A stretch of 5,204 bases of DNA from Candidatus Colwelliibacteriota bacterium (GTDB lineage: Bacteria; Patescibacteriota; Minisyncoccia; UBA6257; Colwellbacteraceae). The stretch's first letter is position 1. Each line of letters opens with the position of its first letter. The notes under the pieces are model-generated. The model made no database searches. It was not told where the DNA came from and saw only the letters and a program-made list of their open reading frames with translations. Made by a program: the position numbers and the translations under genes. The DNA is taken from positions 1-5,204 of the forward strand of contig JACOTQ010000030.1 of the NCBI GenBank assembly GCA_016178255.1. Reading direction: 5' to 3'. Below are positions 5,160 to 5,204 of the stretch, one piece after another.

Positions 5160-5204
5160 ATGGCAAAGAAGAAAGCAGCAAAGAAGAAAGCGAAGAAGCG
5201 CTAA
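5160..5204 (+). CDS. 14-residue lysine-rich mini-protein (MAKKKAAKKKAKKR)
   Basis: ATG at 5160 and TAA at 5202-5204 enclose 14 codons: eight Lys, one Arg, four Ala and Met. It is fully cationic with no acidic residue. The pattern resembles the lysine/alanine tails of bacterial histone H1-like and HU-tail proteins, suggesting nucleic-acid or nucleoid binding; function is otherwise unknown. The coding DNA is a tandem repeat: a 15-bp unit (5163-5177) is repeated with one change (5178-5192), followed by a partial third unit. No in-frame start exists between the upstream stop (TAG, 5130-5132) and 5160, so this is not the end of a longer ORF within the window. There is no Shine-Dalgarno; GATTTAAA directly precedes the ATG, as at the mini-ORF at 665. 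The upstream 136 bp carry a DnaA box, a promoter-like pair and a hairpin. A real micro-gene, a decayed tail of a longer protein, and chance low-complexity sequence all remain possible. Confidence 0.5.
   Translation: MAKKKAAKKKAKKR

Noticed and set aside
5035..5160. Replication origin
   Set aside because: Only one perfect DnaA box is visible, with no dnaA/dnaN neighbours and no clear unwinding element in the window.
1..5204. CRISPR array, insertion sequence, integrase or toxin-antitoxin module
   Set aside because: No spaced direct repeats, transposase-like frame, terminal repeats with target duplications, or paired small toxin genes were found.

Overview
The window looks like a piece of a small, AT-leaning bacterial genome, most likely from the Candidate Phyla Radiation (Patescibacteria), probably a Parcubacteria/Paceibacteria-type lineage. 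This is inferred from four things: tightly packed short genes, two secreted or anchored proteins of kinds I associate with this group, a stand-alone protein resembling the N-terminal part of its type IV secretion-like ATPases, and starts that mostly lack Shine-Dalgarno sites. UGA is used as a stop (at 134-136) and no gene contains an in-frame UGA, so the code appears standard. That argues against the UGA-recoded Gracilibacteria/Absconditabacteria lineages. No sequence search was possible.

Layout. Bases 2-136 are the last 44 codons of a methylguanine-DNA methyltransferase (PCHRVI active site), cut by the window edge. Its stop overlaps the start of a membrane-anchored FKBP-type prolyl isomerase (133-609). 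A strong sigma70-like promoter follows (616-646) and drives a secreted, highly charged helical protein (673-1443) and then a 94-residue membrane-anchored protein (1465-1749). The stop of the latter overlaps, tail to tail, the stop of a minus-strand GT-C membrane glycosyltransferase of the PMT/ArnT (GT39-like) type (1746-3302). That gene carries an in-frame 37-bp palindromic element. Only 15 bp separate its start from a divergent plus-strand gene (3318-3983) for an anchored protein resembling the N-terminal region of CPR T4SS-like ATPases. Next come a structured 116-bp intergenic leader, murB (4100-5023), and a 136-bp intergenic region with a perfect DnaA box, a promoter-like pair and a long hairpin. 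The window ends with a complete 14-codon ORF encoding MAKKKAAKKKAKKR.

Function. Most products act at the cell envelope: folding of exported proteins (FKBP), surface glycosylation (GT39-like), peptidoglycan precursor synthesis (MurB), and two exported proteins of unknown role. The most notable signals are small: the DnaA-box/hairpin/lysine-rich mini-ORF unit at the right edge, the murB leader with a mini-ORF overlapping the murB start, the palindrome inserted in the glycosyltransferase gene, and a repeated GATTTAAAAT motif upstream of genes.
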